Shown one piece after another: positions 1 through 7,158 of a DNA stretch of 25,532 nucleotides. The translations under genes were made by a program, and so were the position numbers. Below the pieces are notes generated by a model. The model made no database searches and was not told where the DNA came from. It saw only the letters and a program-made list of their open reading frames with translations. This DNA is from Clostridia bacterium (GTDB lineage Bacteria; Bacillota; Clostridia; TANB77; CAG-465). Position 1 is the stretch's first letter. Each line of letters begins with the position of its first letter. Location: positions 1 to 25,532 of the forward strand of contig CAAHEI010000030.1 of NCBI GenBank assembly GCA_900772475.1. Reading direction: 5' to 3'.

Positions 1-62
1 TTTGTTGTTAAAAATTATCAAATTATAATATAATTAGCTTAGTTGAAAGGGTTGGTTTGACT

Positions 63-531
63 ATGTTAAAAACAAATAATTAATTAAGCCTTTGTTTAAG
101 TTCACACGCATCACTTTATGATATTTTAATAGAAAAAAATAATTTTTTGGAGGAAACTAAAAGATATTGTTGATTTCTCTTTTGTGTATGATGAATTAAA
201 AGATAAATATTTCTCAACAATGGGAAGAAAGCCAAAGATGTAATAGGAATGTTTAAATATCTTTTACTTAAAAATTATTACAAATTATCTGCCAGAAGAT
301 GTTAATTTAATAGATCCAAGTTTGTTAACAATATTTAGAAGAGAAAGATCAAGGAATAAAGATAACGAAGAAGAAACTTCTATAAATTTAATGGATAGAT
401 TAATAGCTAAAACAGTAGAAATAGCTTTAGAAGAAGGTGTAATTGAAGCAAAAAATAAAATAATCCAAGATTCAACACATACAAATGTAATGTACCAACA
501 CATTTATAAAAAGTTGAAAAAGTATACATAA
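63..531 (+). pseudogene. Degenerate IS1182-family transposase (DUF772 N-terminal part)
   Basis: Concatenating three reading frames gives a recognisable N-terminal third of an IS1182-type DDE transposase. It starts MLKTNN at 63 and has an in-frame stop at 81-83. It continues SLYDILIEKNNFLEETKR to about 161, shifts frame into DIVDFSFVYDELKDKY (163 on), shifts again near 237 into DVIGMFKYLLLKNYYKLS, and shifts back near 289 into LPEDVNLIDPSLLTIFRR, ending DSTHTNVMY plus a few codons at 531. The family normally has a long segment between the YYKLS-like and LPED-like blocks, so an internal deletion is also likely. The catalytic DDE half is missing. The gene cannot make an active protein. The last open piece (289-531) has no convincing ribosome binding site. 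Family assignment is from recalled motif similarity. Confidence 0.8.
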
Positions 532-536
532 GTATA

Positions 537-565
537 TTGACAAAAATACAATTATACAATATAAT
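537..565 (+). promoter_or_regulatory. Consensus sigma-A promoter for the 660-941 gene
   Basis: TTGACA (537-542), 17-base spacer, TATAAT (560-565): a perfect match to the housekeeping consensus. It starts immediately after the end of the transposase remnant, and predicts a transcript start near 572 with an untranslated leader of about 88 bases. Confidence 0.85.
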
Positions 566-588
566 ATAAAAGTCAGTTTATTTTAAAA

Positions 589-633
589 AATCTCAAACTT
601 GAGATTAAACTTGTCTCATTTTATGTTTGAGAT
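589..633 (+). promoter_or_regulatory. Leader with alternative hairpins built from TCTCA/TGAGA repeats
   Basis: AATCTCAA (589-596) pairs perfectly with TTGAGATT (599-606). Alternatively ATCTCAAAC (590-598) pairs with GTTTGAGAT (625-633), and TCTCA (614-618) can also pair with the 3' TGAGA. The segments compete, so only some helices can form at once. It lies in the untranslated leader, 25 to 70 bases before the start codon. It could be an RNA switch or a dyad operator for a DNA-binding protein; I cannot tell which. Confidence 0.5.
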
Positions 634-659
634 AATATATTTTCTAGGAGGATTTAATT

Positions 660-941
660 ATGTACAACACAACAATCAATGCGAAAAATTTGAGGAATCA
701 CAACATTGCACTTAAAACTCAGGAAGTGATTAATTGCTGTGGATTTAATTCTTCAGGTGAGAAGAAAAAATTTAAAATTAATTTGTTTGGCCATAATACA
801 GGTCACTCAATTGAAATATGTGAAAATGATATTCAAGATCTTAGTGTTAAAGAAAAACTTACAGCTAAGCTTGAAAAAGAACTTGGTCGTAGTGTATCTT
901 GGGGATCACGTCATTTGTACTTCGGAAAAAAAATAATATAA
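660..941 (+). CDS. Small protein of unknown function, 93 residues
   Basis: I do not recognise this family. The start ATG is preceded by TAGGAGGA at a good distance, the gene has its own consensus promoter (537-565) and its own strong terminator (947-977), so it is very likely expressed as a monocistronic unit. The protein is basic and soluble-looking, with no signal peptide or membrane segment. It has a Lys-rich stretch around residue 35 (GEKKKFKINLFG), a His/Gly patch (GHNTGHS, about 44-50), an acidic-basic helical segment (KEKLTAKLEKELG) and ends SWGSRHLYFGKKII. Two adjacent Cys at about 26-27 do not form a metal-binding pattern. It sits between a dead insertion sequence and the rpsB operon, a common place for lineage-specific genes. 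The unusual hairpin leader suggests it is regulated. Confidence 0.75.
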   Translation: MYNTTINAKNLRNHNIALKTQEVINCCGFNSSGEKKKFKINLFGHNTGHSIEICENDIQDLSVKEKLTAKLEKELGRSVSWGSRHLYFGKKII

Positions 942-946
942 AAGTT

Positions 947-977
947 AACCACCAACTATTGATTAGTTGGTGGTTTT
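947..977 (+). terminator. Rho-independent terminator of the 93-residue protein gene
   Basis: AACCACCAACTA (947-958), 5-base loop, TAGTTGGTGGTT (964-975): a 12-bp perfect stem followed by a short T run. The loop and 3' arm also contain the -35 region of the next promoter. Confidence 0.85.
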
Positions 978-987
978 ATGTTATAAT
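959..987 (+). promoter_or_regulatory. Probable rpsB promoter overlapping the upstream terminator
   Basis: TTGATT (959-964), 17-base spacer, TATAAT (982-987). The -35 box lies in the loop of the preceding terminator, and the spacer is its 3' arm. The predicted start near 994 gives a leader of about 108 bases for rpsB. Confidence 0.7.
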
Positions 988-1016
988 TATATAGCTTGGT
1001 ATACAAGCAATACACA

Positions 1017-1073
1017 CACAGAGGGAGTCTTACACTTCTTCCATTATGGATTAGTAAGATATAGATATCTGTG
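1017..1073 (+). promoter_or_regulatory. Nested stem structure in the rpsB leader (candidate S2 autoregulatory site)
   Basis: Three co-axial helices can be drawn: CACAGA (1017-1022) with TCTGTG (1068-1073); TCTTAC (1028-1033) with GTAAGA (1054-1059); and an apical CCAT/ATGG (1041-1049). The outer helix ends directly before a GGAGGAAT stretch (1073-1080) and about 15 bases before the GGAGG that serves rpsB. Ribosomal protein leaders are often feedback sites; here the role is inferred from structure and position only. Confidence 0.45.
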
Positions 1074-1101
1074 GAGGAATAAAAGAAGGAGGAATTTTAA
1101 A

Positions 1102-1962
1102 ATGGCAATTATACCTATGAAATCATTACTAGAAGCTGGTGTACACTTTGGACATCAAACAAAAAGATGGGATCCTAGAATGGCTCCATACATCTATACT
1201 GCAAGAAATGGAATATACATATTAGACTTGCAAAAAACTTTAAAGAAAACTCAAGAAGCATATAATCTAACTAAAAAGGTTGTAGCAAATGGAGGACTTG
1301 TCCTATTTGTAGGGACAAAGAAACAAATTCAAGAAACTATTAAACAAGAAGCTGAAAAATGTGGAATGTACTACATCAATAGCAGATGGCTAGGTGGTAC
1401 ACTTACAAACTTCTCAACTATTAAAAAGAGAATTGCAAGACTTGTTGAACTTGAAAAAATGGAAGCTGACGGAACATTTGATGTTCTACCTAAAAAAGAA
1501 GTTATAAGATTAAAGAAAGAAATGGAAACACTTAATACAAATTTAGGTGGTATTAAGGAAATGGATAAACTTCCATCACTTATTTTCTTAGCTGATTCTA
1601 AAAAAGAATATATTTGTACAAAGGAAGCTAGAAAATTAGGAATACCTACAATTGGACTTATAGATTCTAACTGTAATCCTGATGACGTTGATTATGTAAT
1701 ACCAGGAAATGATGACGCGGTAAGATCAGTAAGTTTAATAGCTGGAAAAATTGCTGATGCTGTTGTTGAAGCTAAAGAAGGAAATTTAACAGAAGCTCCT
1801 GTTGATGAAGAAGTAGAAACAATGGATGAATTAATTAAAAAAGAAGGCGTTGACAAAATAGAAAGAAAGCCAAGACAAAATAATAGAAGAAATAACTATC
1901 AAAGAAAAGATAGAGTTTCTAAAGAAAATAAAGTAGAAGAAAAATCAGAAGAAAATAAGTAG
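1102..1962 (+). CDS. rpsB: 30S ribosomal protein S2
   Basis: S2 is a primary component of the small ribosomal subunit, needed for S1 binding and initiation. The protein (286 residues from this start) opens MAIIPMKSLLEAGVHFGHQ and has the family signatures HFGHQTKRWDPRM (about 15-27), the NSRWLGGTLTNF block and FLADSKKEY. I chose the ATG at 1102 because GGAGG lies about 10 bases upstream and because S2 proteins begin at this point; the frame is open back to 967, but that stretch is leader RNA. The C-terminus after about residue 230 is a charged tail rich in Glu, Lys, Arg and Asn, longer than in minimal S2 proteins. tsf follows after 12 bases, the universal rpsB-tsf pairing, so both are co-transcribed and end at the terminator at 2634. 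Confidence 0.97.
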   Translation: MAIIPMKSLLEAGVHFGHQTKRWDPRMAPYIYTARNGIYILDLQKTLKKTQEAYNLTKKVVANGGLVLFVGTKKQIQETIKQEAEKCGMYYINSRWLGGTLTNFSTIKKRIARLVELEKMEADGTFDVLPKKEVIRLKKEMETLNTNLGGIKEMDKLPSLIFLADSKKEYICTKEARKLGIPTIGLIDSNCNPDDVDYVIPGNDDAVRSVSLIAGKIADAVVEAKEGNLTEAPVDEEVETMDELIKKEGVDKIERKPRQNNRRNNYQRKDRVSKENKVEEKSEENK

Positions 1963-1974
1963 GGGGAATGTTTT

Positions 1975-2625
1975 ATGGCAGTTACTGCTACACAAGTTAA
2001 AGAATTAAGAGATAGAACTAATGCAGGAATCATGGACTGTAAAAAAGTATTAGTTGAAACTGATGGTAACATTGAAAAGGCAATTGAACTTTTAAGAGAA
2101 AGAGGAATTGCTAAAGCTGCTAAAAAAGCAGGAAGAGTTGCTGCAGAAGGATTAGTTGAAGCTTATGTTCATGGTGGAAAATATGGGGCATTAGTTGAAG
2201 TAAACTCAGAAACAGACTTCGTATCTAATAACGAAGATTTTAAACAATTTGTAAAAGATATTGCAATGCATATTGCTGCAACTGGGCCAAAATATGTAAG
2301 ACGTGAAGAAGTTCCAGCTGAAGTTGTTGAAAAAGAAAAAGAAACTTTAAAAGCGCAAGCTTTAAATGAAGGCAAACCAGAAGCTGTTGTTGAAAGAATG
2401 GTTGAAGGAAGATTAAATAAATTTTATTCTGAAATTTGTTTGCTTGATCAACCTTTTGTAAAAGATCCTGACAAAACAGTTCAAGAATTACTAACAGAAC
2501 TTATTGCTAAAATAGGTGAAAATATAGTAATTCGTAGATTTGCTAGATTTGAAAGAGGCGAAGGAATTGAAAAAGAAGAAGTTGACTTTGCTGAAGAAGT
2601 AATGAAACAAGTAAAAGGAAACTAA
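1975..2625 (+). CDS. tsf: Translation elongation factor Ts
   Basis: EF-Ts is the guanine nucleotide exchange factor that regenerates EF-Tu-GTP in the cytoplasm. The 216-residue protein has the N-terminal UBA-like domain (VKELRDRTNAGIMDCKKVL, 8-26), the EF-Tu contact motif TDFVSNN (80-86) and the core dimerisation domain through IGENIVIRRFARFE (about 180-193). This is the short form found in many Firmicutes. AGGGGG at the end of rpsB serves as the ribosome binding site. A terminator follows directly, so the rpsB-tsf unit does not obviously continue into pyrH. Confidence 0.97.
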   Translation: MAVTATQVKELRDRTNAGIMDCKKVLVETDGNIEKAIELLRERGIAKAAKKAGRVAAEGLVEAYVHGGKYGALVEVNSETDFVSNNEDFKQFVKDIAMHIAATGPKYVRREEVPAEVVEKEKETLKAQALNEGKPEAVVERMVEGRLNKFYSEICLLDQPFVKDPDKTVQELLTELIAKIGENIVIRRFARFERGEGIEKEEVDFAEEVMKQVKGN

Positions 2626-2633
2626 TTTTTATA

Positions 2634-2661
2634 GAAGGAGGTAAAACTCCTTTTTTTTTTC
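2634..2661 (+). terminator. Rho-independent terminator after tsf
   Basis: AAGGAG (2635-2640), six-base loop, CTCCTT (2647-2652), followed by a long T tract. The stem is short but the uridine run is strong. Confidence 0.75.
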
Positions 2662-2685
2662 TTTAAATTTCTTTTAATAATATAG

Positions 2686-2714
2686 TTGAAAAAAAATATT
2701 GTATATTATATAAT
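2686..2714 (+). promoter_or_regulatory. Promoter of the small membrane protein-pyrH unit
   Basis: TTGAAA (2686-2691), 17-base spacer, TATAAT (2709-2714). This gives the pyrH group its own promoter, independent of rpsB-tsf. Confidence 0.75.
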
Positions 2715-2729
2715 TAAATTGGTGGTATA

Positions 2730-2873
2730 ATGTATATAATACTTGGAATTATCATTTGTCTTTTAATTATAGTTAATGTTATATATTTTTTTAATAAGAA
2801 TAAAATAACAAAAGAATTAACTAAGATAGAAAAAGAAAATGGAACTTTGAATAAAAAGAGAAAAAGAAAATAA
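2730..2873 (+). CDS. Small single-pass membrane protein, 47 residues
   Basis: An open frame from ATG 2730 to TAA 2871-2873, about 16 bases after a strong promoter. Residues 2-21 are almost wholly hydrophobic (YIILGIIICLLIIVNVIYFF), a clear membrane helix. The rest is a charged, Lys/Glu-rich cytoplasmic tail ending KKRKRK, which predicts an N-out, C-in orientation by the positive-inside rule. The upstream GGTGG is a weak ribosome binding site very close to the ATG. pyrH begins 13 bases downstream, so the two are co-transcribed. I do not recognise the family. Similar tiny membrane peptides are easily missed by gene callers; the alternative is that this is only a leader. Confidence 0.55.
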   Translation: MYIILGIIICLLIIVNVIYFFNKNKITKELTKIEKENGTLNKKRKRK

Positions 2874-2886
2874 GGGGTAATAGTAT

Positions 2887-3597
2887 ATGGAAAAAAAGTA
2901 TAATAGAATATTAATAAAACTAAGTGGAGAAGCAATAGGAAAAGAAGATGGAAGAGGTATTGATAATAAAAAACTTGAAAAAGTAGTTGAACAGATAATA
3001 GAAATATCTAAAAATGGAGTTCAAGTGGCACTTGTAATTGGTGGAGGAAACTTTTGGAGAGGAAGGTATGGCGATGAATATATGGAGAGGACAACCTCTG
3101 ATTACATGGGAATGTTGGCAACAGTATTGAATGCCTTAGCCTTACAGGAAATGACTGAAAGTAAAGGTGCACAAACTAGGGTTATGACCTCTATTGAAAT
3201 GAAACAAATTGCTGAACCATATATTTTAAGAAGAGCAGTAAGGCACCTTGAAAAAGGTAGAATTGTAATATTTGCTGGTGGTACAGGGAATCCTTACTTT
3301 ACAACAGATTCTTGTGCGGCTTTAAGAGCTAATGAAATAGAGGCTGATTTAATACTTCTTGCTAAAAATGTGGATGGCGTGTATAACAAGGACCCTAAAA
3401 AATATAGTGATGCAATAAAATATGATGAGGTAACATATATGCAATCTATTTCAGAGGGATTAAATGTTATGGATACGACAGCCATTACACTTTGTATGGA
3501 AAATAAAATTCCAATTTATGTTTTTGCTTTGAATGAAGAAAATTCAATAATAAGAGCAATAAATGGTGATAAAATTGGAACAATAATTAGGAAGTAG
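2887..3597 (+). CDS. pyrH: Uridylate kinase (UMP kinase)
   Basis: PyrH transfers phosphate from ATP to UMP to give UDP, a cytoplasmic step of pyrimidine nucleotide synthesis; the bacterial enzyme is a hexameric amino-acid-kinase-fold protein unrelated to eukaryotic UMP/CMP kinases. The 236-residue protein shows KLSGEA (11-16), the GGGNFWRG loop (52-59), GGTGNPYFTTD (131-141) and NVDGVYNKDP (161-170), all in family order. Length is normal. AGGGG lies about 8 bases before the ATG. In most bacteria pyrH is followed by frr (ribosome recycling factor); here the next gene, 12 bases away, codes for a membrane PH-domain protein instead. Confidence 0.97.
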   Translation: MEKKYNRILIKLSGEAIGKEDGRGIDNKKLEKVVEQIIEISKNGVQVALVIGGGNFWRGRYGDEYMERTTSDYMGMLATVLNALALQEMTESKGAQTRVMTSIEMKQIAEPYILRRAVRHLEKGRIVIFAGGTGNPYFTTDSCAALRANEIEADLILLAKNVDGVYNKDPKKYSDAIKYDEVTYMQSISEGLNVMDTTAITLCMENKIPIYVFALNEENSIIRAINGDKIGTIIRK

Positions 3598-3609
3598 AAA
3601 GGTTTAATT

Positions 3610-4368
3610 ATGGATGAAAATAGGGAAATAAGGTATCAGATAAGACCTAAGTTTAATTTAATATATGAACTCGGAATGCCTACTGGAAGGAAAATTAGAA
3701 ATTCGTTATTTATTTTAATAGTATTTATGACACTGACCTTTATAGTTTTATTTAAGGCTGGAACAATGAGTATTGTAAATAATGATATTTTTAAGAATAT
3801 AAAAATAGATAAATTTTTGTTAATTTTATGTATTGTAGCAGATTTAGTTACAATAATACGTTTAGTTGGTACTATTATATTTCAAAGTTTACAATATAAG
3901 CATGTAACATATACATTTTATGATAAAATGATGACTTATGAAGATGATTTCTTAAATCAACATAAAAAGAATATTGAGTATAAAAATATAAAAGAAGTTG
4001 AAATAAGAAGAACTATATGGGATAGAATACTTGATTATGGAATAATGGTTGTATATACAAATGCTGATAATGATAGAAATAATGGACTTGTTATATATAG
4101 TGTAAAAAATCCAAAATCACATTATGACGTTATTGATAAATTGATACATTCACAGGATCGTGTAAACAATGTAGATAATATATCCAAGATGGAATATACT
4201 GATAATGAATATGCTGAAAATATATACAATAGTGTTAATAATAGAAACTCTAATATAGAGCAAAGTCATAAAGCTAGCAGTACGGATGAGATACATACAG
4301 TTAATAATTCGGATAATCTTGAACAAGACTTTAAGGAAAGCTTAAAAGAAATTAATAAGGGACTATAA
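3610..4368 (+). CDS. Membrane protein with a bacterial PH-like (YdbS/bPH2-type) domain
   Basis: A 252-residue protein with two membrane helices (about 31-50 and 68-92) followed by a domain at about 97-175 with the look of a bacterial PH domain: an opening YTFYDKMMTYED strand pair, then IEYKNIKEVEIRRTIWDRILDYGIMVVYT, which matches the usual pattern of a basic patch followed by the L..G..V.V.T strand. The C-terminal ~75 residues are Asn/Ser/Asp-rich and probably disordered. Such proteins sit in the cytoplasmic membrane with the PH fold in the cytoplasm; their function is mostly unknown. It lies 12 bases after pyrH and ends in its own terminator, which overlaps the stop codon. The assignment rests on pattern recognition. 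Confidence 0.65.
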   Translation: MDENREIRYQIRPKFNLIYELGMPTGRKIRNSLFILIVFMTLTFIVLFKAGTMSIVNNDIFKNIKIDKFLLILCIVADLVTIIRLVGTIIFQSLQYKHVTYTFYDKMMTYEDDFLNQHKKNIEYKNIKEVEIRRTIWDRILDYGIMVVYTNADNDRNNGLVIYSVKNPKSHYDVIDKLIHSQDRVNNVDNISKMEYTDNEYAENIYNSVNNRNSNIEQSHKASSTDEIHTVNNSDNLEQDFKESLKEINKGL

Positions 4369-4384
4369 AAAGGTCCCATTTTTA
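4359..4384 (+). terminator. Rho-independent terminator after the pyrH unit
   Basis: GGGAC (4359-4363) pairs with GTCCC (4373-4377), followed by ATTTTTA. The 5' arm contains the last codons of the upstream gene. Confidence 0.65.
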
Positions 4385-4390
4385 TTATCA

Positions 4391-4560
4391 TTCGATTATA
4401 ATTAATATAAAGTAAAATTAATCTTTATAAAATACATAACAAATTTAATATTTTGTTTCTAAATAATTATGTCAAAGTACTTTGTATTAATCTTTTCATA
4501 CAATTATTTAAATTTTTAATTTTCAGCTAGTCTGAATAGTAATAATTTTTTAATAAAAAT
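4391..4560. repeat. Intergenic repeat, copy 1 (upstream of secD)
   Basis: Aligns along its length with 6892-7076. It includes a 34-base identical core (4436-4469 here, 6948-6981 there), a shared AAAATTAATCTTTAT block before the core, and a shared TTTAAATTTTT plus AGTCTGA block after it. The second copy has short inverted ends (CAGACT near 6896, AGTCTG near 7050); these are degenerate in this copy. No reading frame is visible. It fills most of the 268-base gap before secD and ends shortly before the secD promoter. Confidence 0.75.
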
Positions 4561-4583
4561 TGTCGTATTTTGTTCTATTATGA

Positions 4584-4612
4584 TTGACTATAAAGATAAA
4601 AAATAGTATAAT
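4584..4612 (+). promoter_or_regulatory. secDF promoter
   Basis: TTGACT (4584-4589), 17-base spacer, TATAAT (4607-4612), about 25 bases before the secD start codon. Confidence 0.8.
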
Positions 4613-4636
4613 TAAGCTGTTATAGAGGTGACATGA

Positions 4637-5938
4637 ATGAAAAAGGAAAACTATATTAAAATTATAATTGGAATTGTTATTGTTTTAGCACTTGTTTATC
4701 TTGCACTTTTTGGACTTAAAATAGGAGATAAACAAATTATTAAGGGTGCAAAAAACATAACTACAGGACTTGATATAAGCGGGGGAGTTTCTATCGTATA
4801 TCAAGCTAAATCTGATGATGGAGTTGTAATATCTGATGATGATCTATCTAAAGCTAAGGCAGTTATTACAAAAAGATTAGAGGCAAAAAACATCTTTGAC
4901 TATATTGTAAGAACTGATAATTCATCTTCACAAATAAGTGTAGATATCCCAGCTGATATTAATGATCAATCAAAAGATCCATTAGAGGCTGTAGAAGGAC
5001 TTGATAAAACAGCTAAAATAATGTTTAAAGATCCAGATGGAAACATATTACTAGAAGGTGATGATATAAAAGATGCAAAATATAGTGAAGATGCTACAGA
5101 TAGTACTGGACTTCCTTCACCACATGTTGTACTTGAATTTAGTGATAGTGGATCTAAAAAATTTACTGAAGCAACAGAAAAATTAGTTGGCCAAGCTATG
5201 TCTATATATTTGGATGAAACTGAAGTAGCTGCTCCAATTGTAAACAGTAAAATTGAATCTAATACTGCAATAATTACAATGGGACAAGGAACATACGCAG
5301 AAAAGAAATCTCAAGCAGAAGAATATGCAATGCTTATTTCTTCAGGAGCTCTTCCATTTTCTCTTGATGTTGTAAGTAAGGAATACATTGGACCATATAT
5401 AGGTCAGCAAGCTTTAAATGTAAGTGTTCAAGCTGGAATAGTTGCTCTAATACTTATTTGCTTAATAATGATTACTATATATAGACTTCCAGGTTTAGTT
5501 TCAAGTATTTCTTTGGTAGCATATATAAGTATAATAATACTTGTACTTGCAAATACAGGAATAAGTATGACACTTCCAGGAATTGCAGGACTTATATTAT
5601 CTATTGGTATGGCAGTTGATGCAAATGTTATCATTTTTGAAAGATTAAAAGAAGAATTAAGAAATAACGTTGGACCAAAGAAAGCTTTTGAAAGAAGTTT
5701 CAAAAGTGCTATGGCAGCAATTATAGATGGAAATGTTACTACATTTTTAGTTGCATTATTACTATACATATTTGGAGTTGGAACAATAAAGGGATTTGGA
5801 ATTGTTCTTGTAATTGGAACTCTTGCTAGTTTATTTACTGCAGTTGTGTTTACAAAATTTTTACTTAAAGACTTACTACCTATTGCAAGCAAATCGAAAT
5901 TTTTATTTGGTATAAAAAAAGAAAAGGAGGCAAAATAA
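4637..5938 (+). CDS. secD: Protein translocase subunit SecD
   Basis: SecD works with SecF as a proton-driven membrane complex that pulls exported proteins out of the SecYEG channel. The 433-residue protein has a first membrane helix (about 8-28), the GLDISGG motif (44-50) that opens the periplasmic P1 domain, and a cluster of five membrane helices from about 262 to the end. It carries the hallmark GMAVDANVIIFERLKEE (about 323-339) with the Asp used in proton transfer. The start ATG follows GAGGTGA. secF begins two bases after the stop codon, as in organisms that keep SecD and SecF separate. Confidence 0.95.
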   Translation: MKKENYIKIIIGIVIVLALVYLALFGLKIGDKQIIKGAKNITTGLDISGGVSIVYQAKSDDGVVISDDDLSKAKAVITKRLEAKNIFDYIVRTDNSSSQISVDIPADINDQSKDPLEAVEGLDKTAKIMFKDPDGNILLEGDDIKDAKYSEDATDSTGLPSPHVVLEFSDSGSKKFTEATEKLVGQAMSIYLDETEVAAPIVNSKIESNTAIITMGQGTYAEKKSQAEEYAMLISSGALPFSLDVVSKEYIGPYIGQQALNVSVQAGIVALILICLIMITIYRLPGLVSSISLVAYISIIILVLANTGISMTLPGIAGLILSIGMAVDANVIIFERLKEELRNNVGPKKAFERSFKSAMAAIIDGNVTTFLVALLLYIFGVGTIKGFGIVLVIGTLASLFTAVVFTKFLLKDLLPIASKSKFLFGIKKEKEAK

Positions 5939-5939
5939 T

Positions 5940-6854
5940 ATGAAAATAGATTTTTTAAAATATAGATATGTATTTTTTGCTTTCTCACTTTTAGTAATTG
6001 TCGGTGGAATTGTCTTTGGGCTTATCACAGGGTTTAGGTTTGACGTTGACTTTAAAGGTGGTACAAAGATAGAAGTTGATTTGAGACAAGAATTTAATAA
6101 TCATGATATTGAAAGCATTGTTAAAGAAACAGTTGGAAAAACAGCTTTAGTCCAAAAAATGACGGGAGGAACCTCTTCAGTTACAATAACAACAGATGTT
6201 ATGTCAGAAGAAGAATCAGACAAGGTTGTTGAAGGGTTAAAAAATAAATATACAAATATGGATGAACCTTCTGTTAGAAATGTTCAACCATCTTATGGTA
6301 GTGAACTTTTAAATTCTGCATTACTTGCATTAGGCGTGGCTGTAGTACTTATTCTTTTATATATAGGAATAAGATTTAAGACACTTGGATTTACAGCTGC
6401 AATTACAGCAATTATAGCTCTTATACATGACGCTTTGTTTATTATAGCAATATATGGAATATTCAAGTTACCAATAAATTCAACATTTGTTGCAGTTATA
6501 CTTACAATTATTGGTTATTCTATAAATGATACAATTATAATATATGATAGAATTAGAGAGAATAGAAGAAAAGTTACAAAATCTAGTGATATGAAAGATA
6601 CAATTAATACAAGTTTAAATCAAACAATGAAAAGGACTCTATATACATCACTTACAACTATTGTTGCAATACTTGTTGTGTTTATATTTGCTCTTGTAAA
6701 TAACCAAACAGTTCTTAAAGAATTTTCATTGCCACTTACAATAGGTGTTTTAGTTGGAACTTATTCATCAGTATTTATTGCATCATCTTTATGGTATGCA
6801 TTAGATTCAGTTGTATCAAAATTTTCAAAAGATAAGAAGAAAAAAAGAAAATAA
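5940..6854 (+). CDS. secF: Protein translocase subunit SecF
   Basis: Partner of SecD in the SecDF export motor. The 304-residue protein has an N-terminal helix (11-31), the FDVDFKGGT motif (34-42), a short extracellular domain, and five C-terminal membrane helices including the conserved IGYSINDTIIIYDRIREN block (about 190-207). The tail is strongly basic (KDKKKKRK). AGGAGG of its ribosome binding site lies inside the last codons of secD, indicating translational coupling. A terminator follows at 6859. Confidence 0.95.
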   Translation: MKIDFLKYRYVFFAFSLLVIVGGIVFGLITGFRFDVDFKGGTKIEVDLRQEFNNHDIESIVKETVGKTALVQKMTGGTSSVTITTDVMSEEESDKVVEGLKNKYTNMDEPSVRNVQPSYGSELLNSALLALGVAVVLILLYIGIRFKTLGFTAAITAIIALIHDALFIIAIYGIFKLPINSTFVAVILTIIGYSINDTIIIYDRIRENRRKVTKSSDMKDTINTSLNQTMKRTLYTSLTTIVAILVVFIFALVNNQTVLKEFSLPLTIGVLVGTYSSVFIASSLWYALDSVVSKFSKDKKKKRK

Positions 6855-6858
6855 TTAG

Positions 6859-6886
6859 AGTACGTGTGGATTCACGTACTTTTTTG
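6859..6886 (+). terminator. Rho-independent terminator after secF
   Basis: AGTACGTG (6859-6866), six-base loop, CACGTACT (6873-6880) and a T run. Eight-bp perfect stem five bases after the secF stop. Confidence 0.85.
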
Positions 6887-6891
6887 TTACA

Positions 6892-7076
6892 ATTCAGACT
6901 ATATTTAACTAAAAATGCAAAATTAATCTTTATTATTAATATAATATATAACAAATTTAATATTTTGTTTCTAAATAATTAGCAATAATTAATCCAAAGT
7001 ATCCTATATCAACCTTTCTATACAAATATTTAAATTTTTGTTTTTAGCCAGTCTGATTAATAATATTTTTTTTCTA
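6892..7076. repeat. Intergenic repeat, copy 2 (upstream of tRNA-Leu)
   Basis: Second copy of the repeat at 4391-4560, with the identical 34-base core at 6948-6981. Ends carry CAGACT (about 6896) and AGTCTG (about 7050) as short inverted repeats. As in copy 1, the repeat is followed within about 40 bases by a strong promoter. The two copies are direct repeats bracketing secD-secF. Confidence 0.75.
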
Positions 7077-7092
7077 AAATTTTATTAAATAA

Positions 7093-7121
7093 TTGACAAC
7101 TTAAAAAAAAGATGTTATAAT
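7093..7121 (+). promoter_or_regulatory. tRNA-Leu promoter
   Basis: TTGACA (7093-7098), 17-base spacer, TATAAT (7116-7121): perfect consensus, 38 bases before the tRNA. Confidence 0.85.
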
Positions 7122-7158
7122 TAATTACGTCATCAAATAGATGGTGTCTGCAAAATTT

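Noticed and set aside
285..503. Minus-strand open frame across the transposase remnant
   Set aside because: It is the mirror of a degraded coding sequence, with low-complexity Leu/Ser/Ile content and no ribosome binding site.
967..1101. N-terminal extension of rpsB by 45 codons
   Set aside because: The frame is open, but S2 proteins start at MAIIPMKSLL, a good GGAGG lies before 1102, and the upstream part holds the -10 box and leader hairpins.
5428..5988. 186-codon open frame on the minus strand
   Set aside because: It lies wholly opposite the well-supported secD and secF genes and has no family resemblance.
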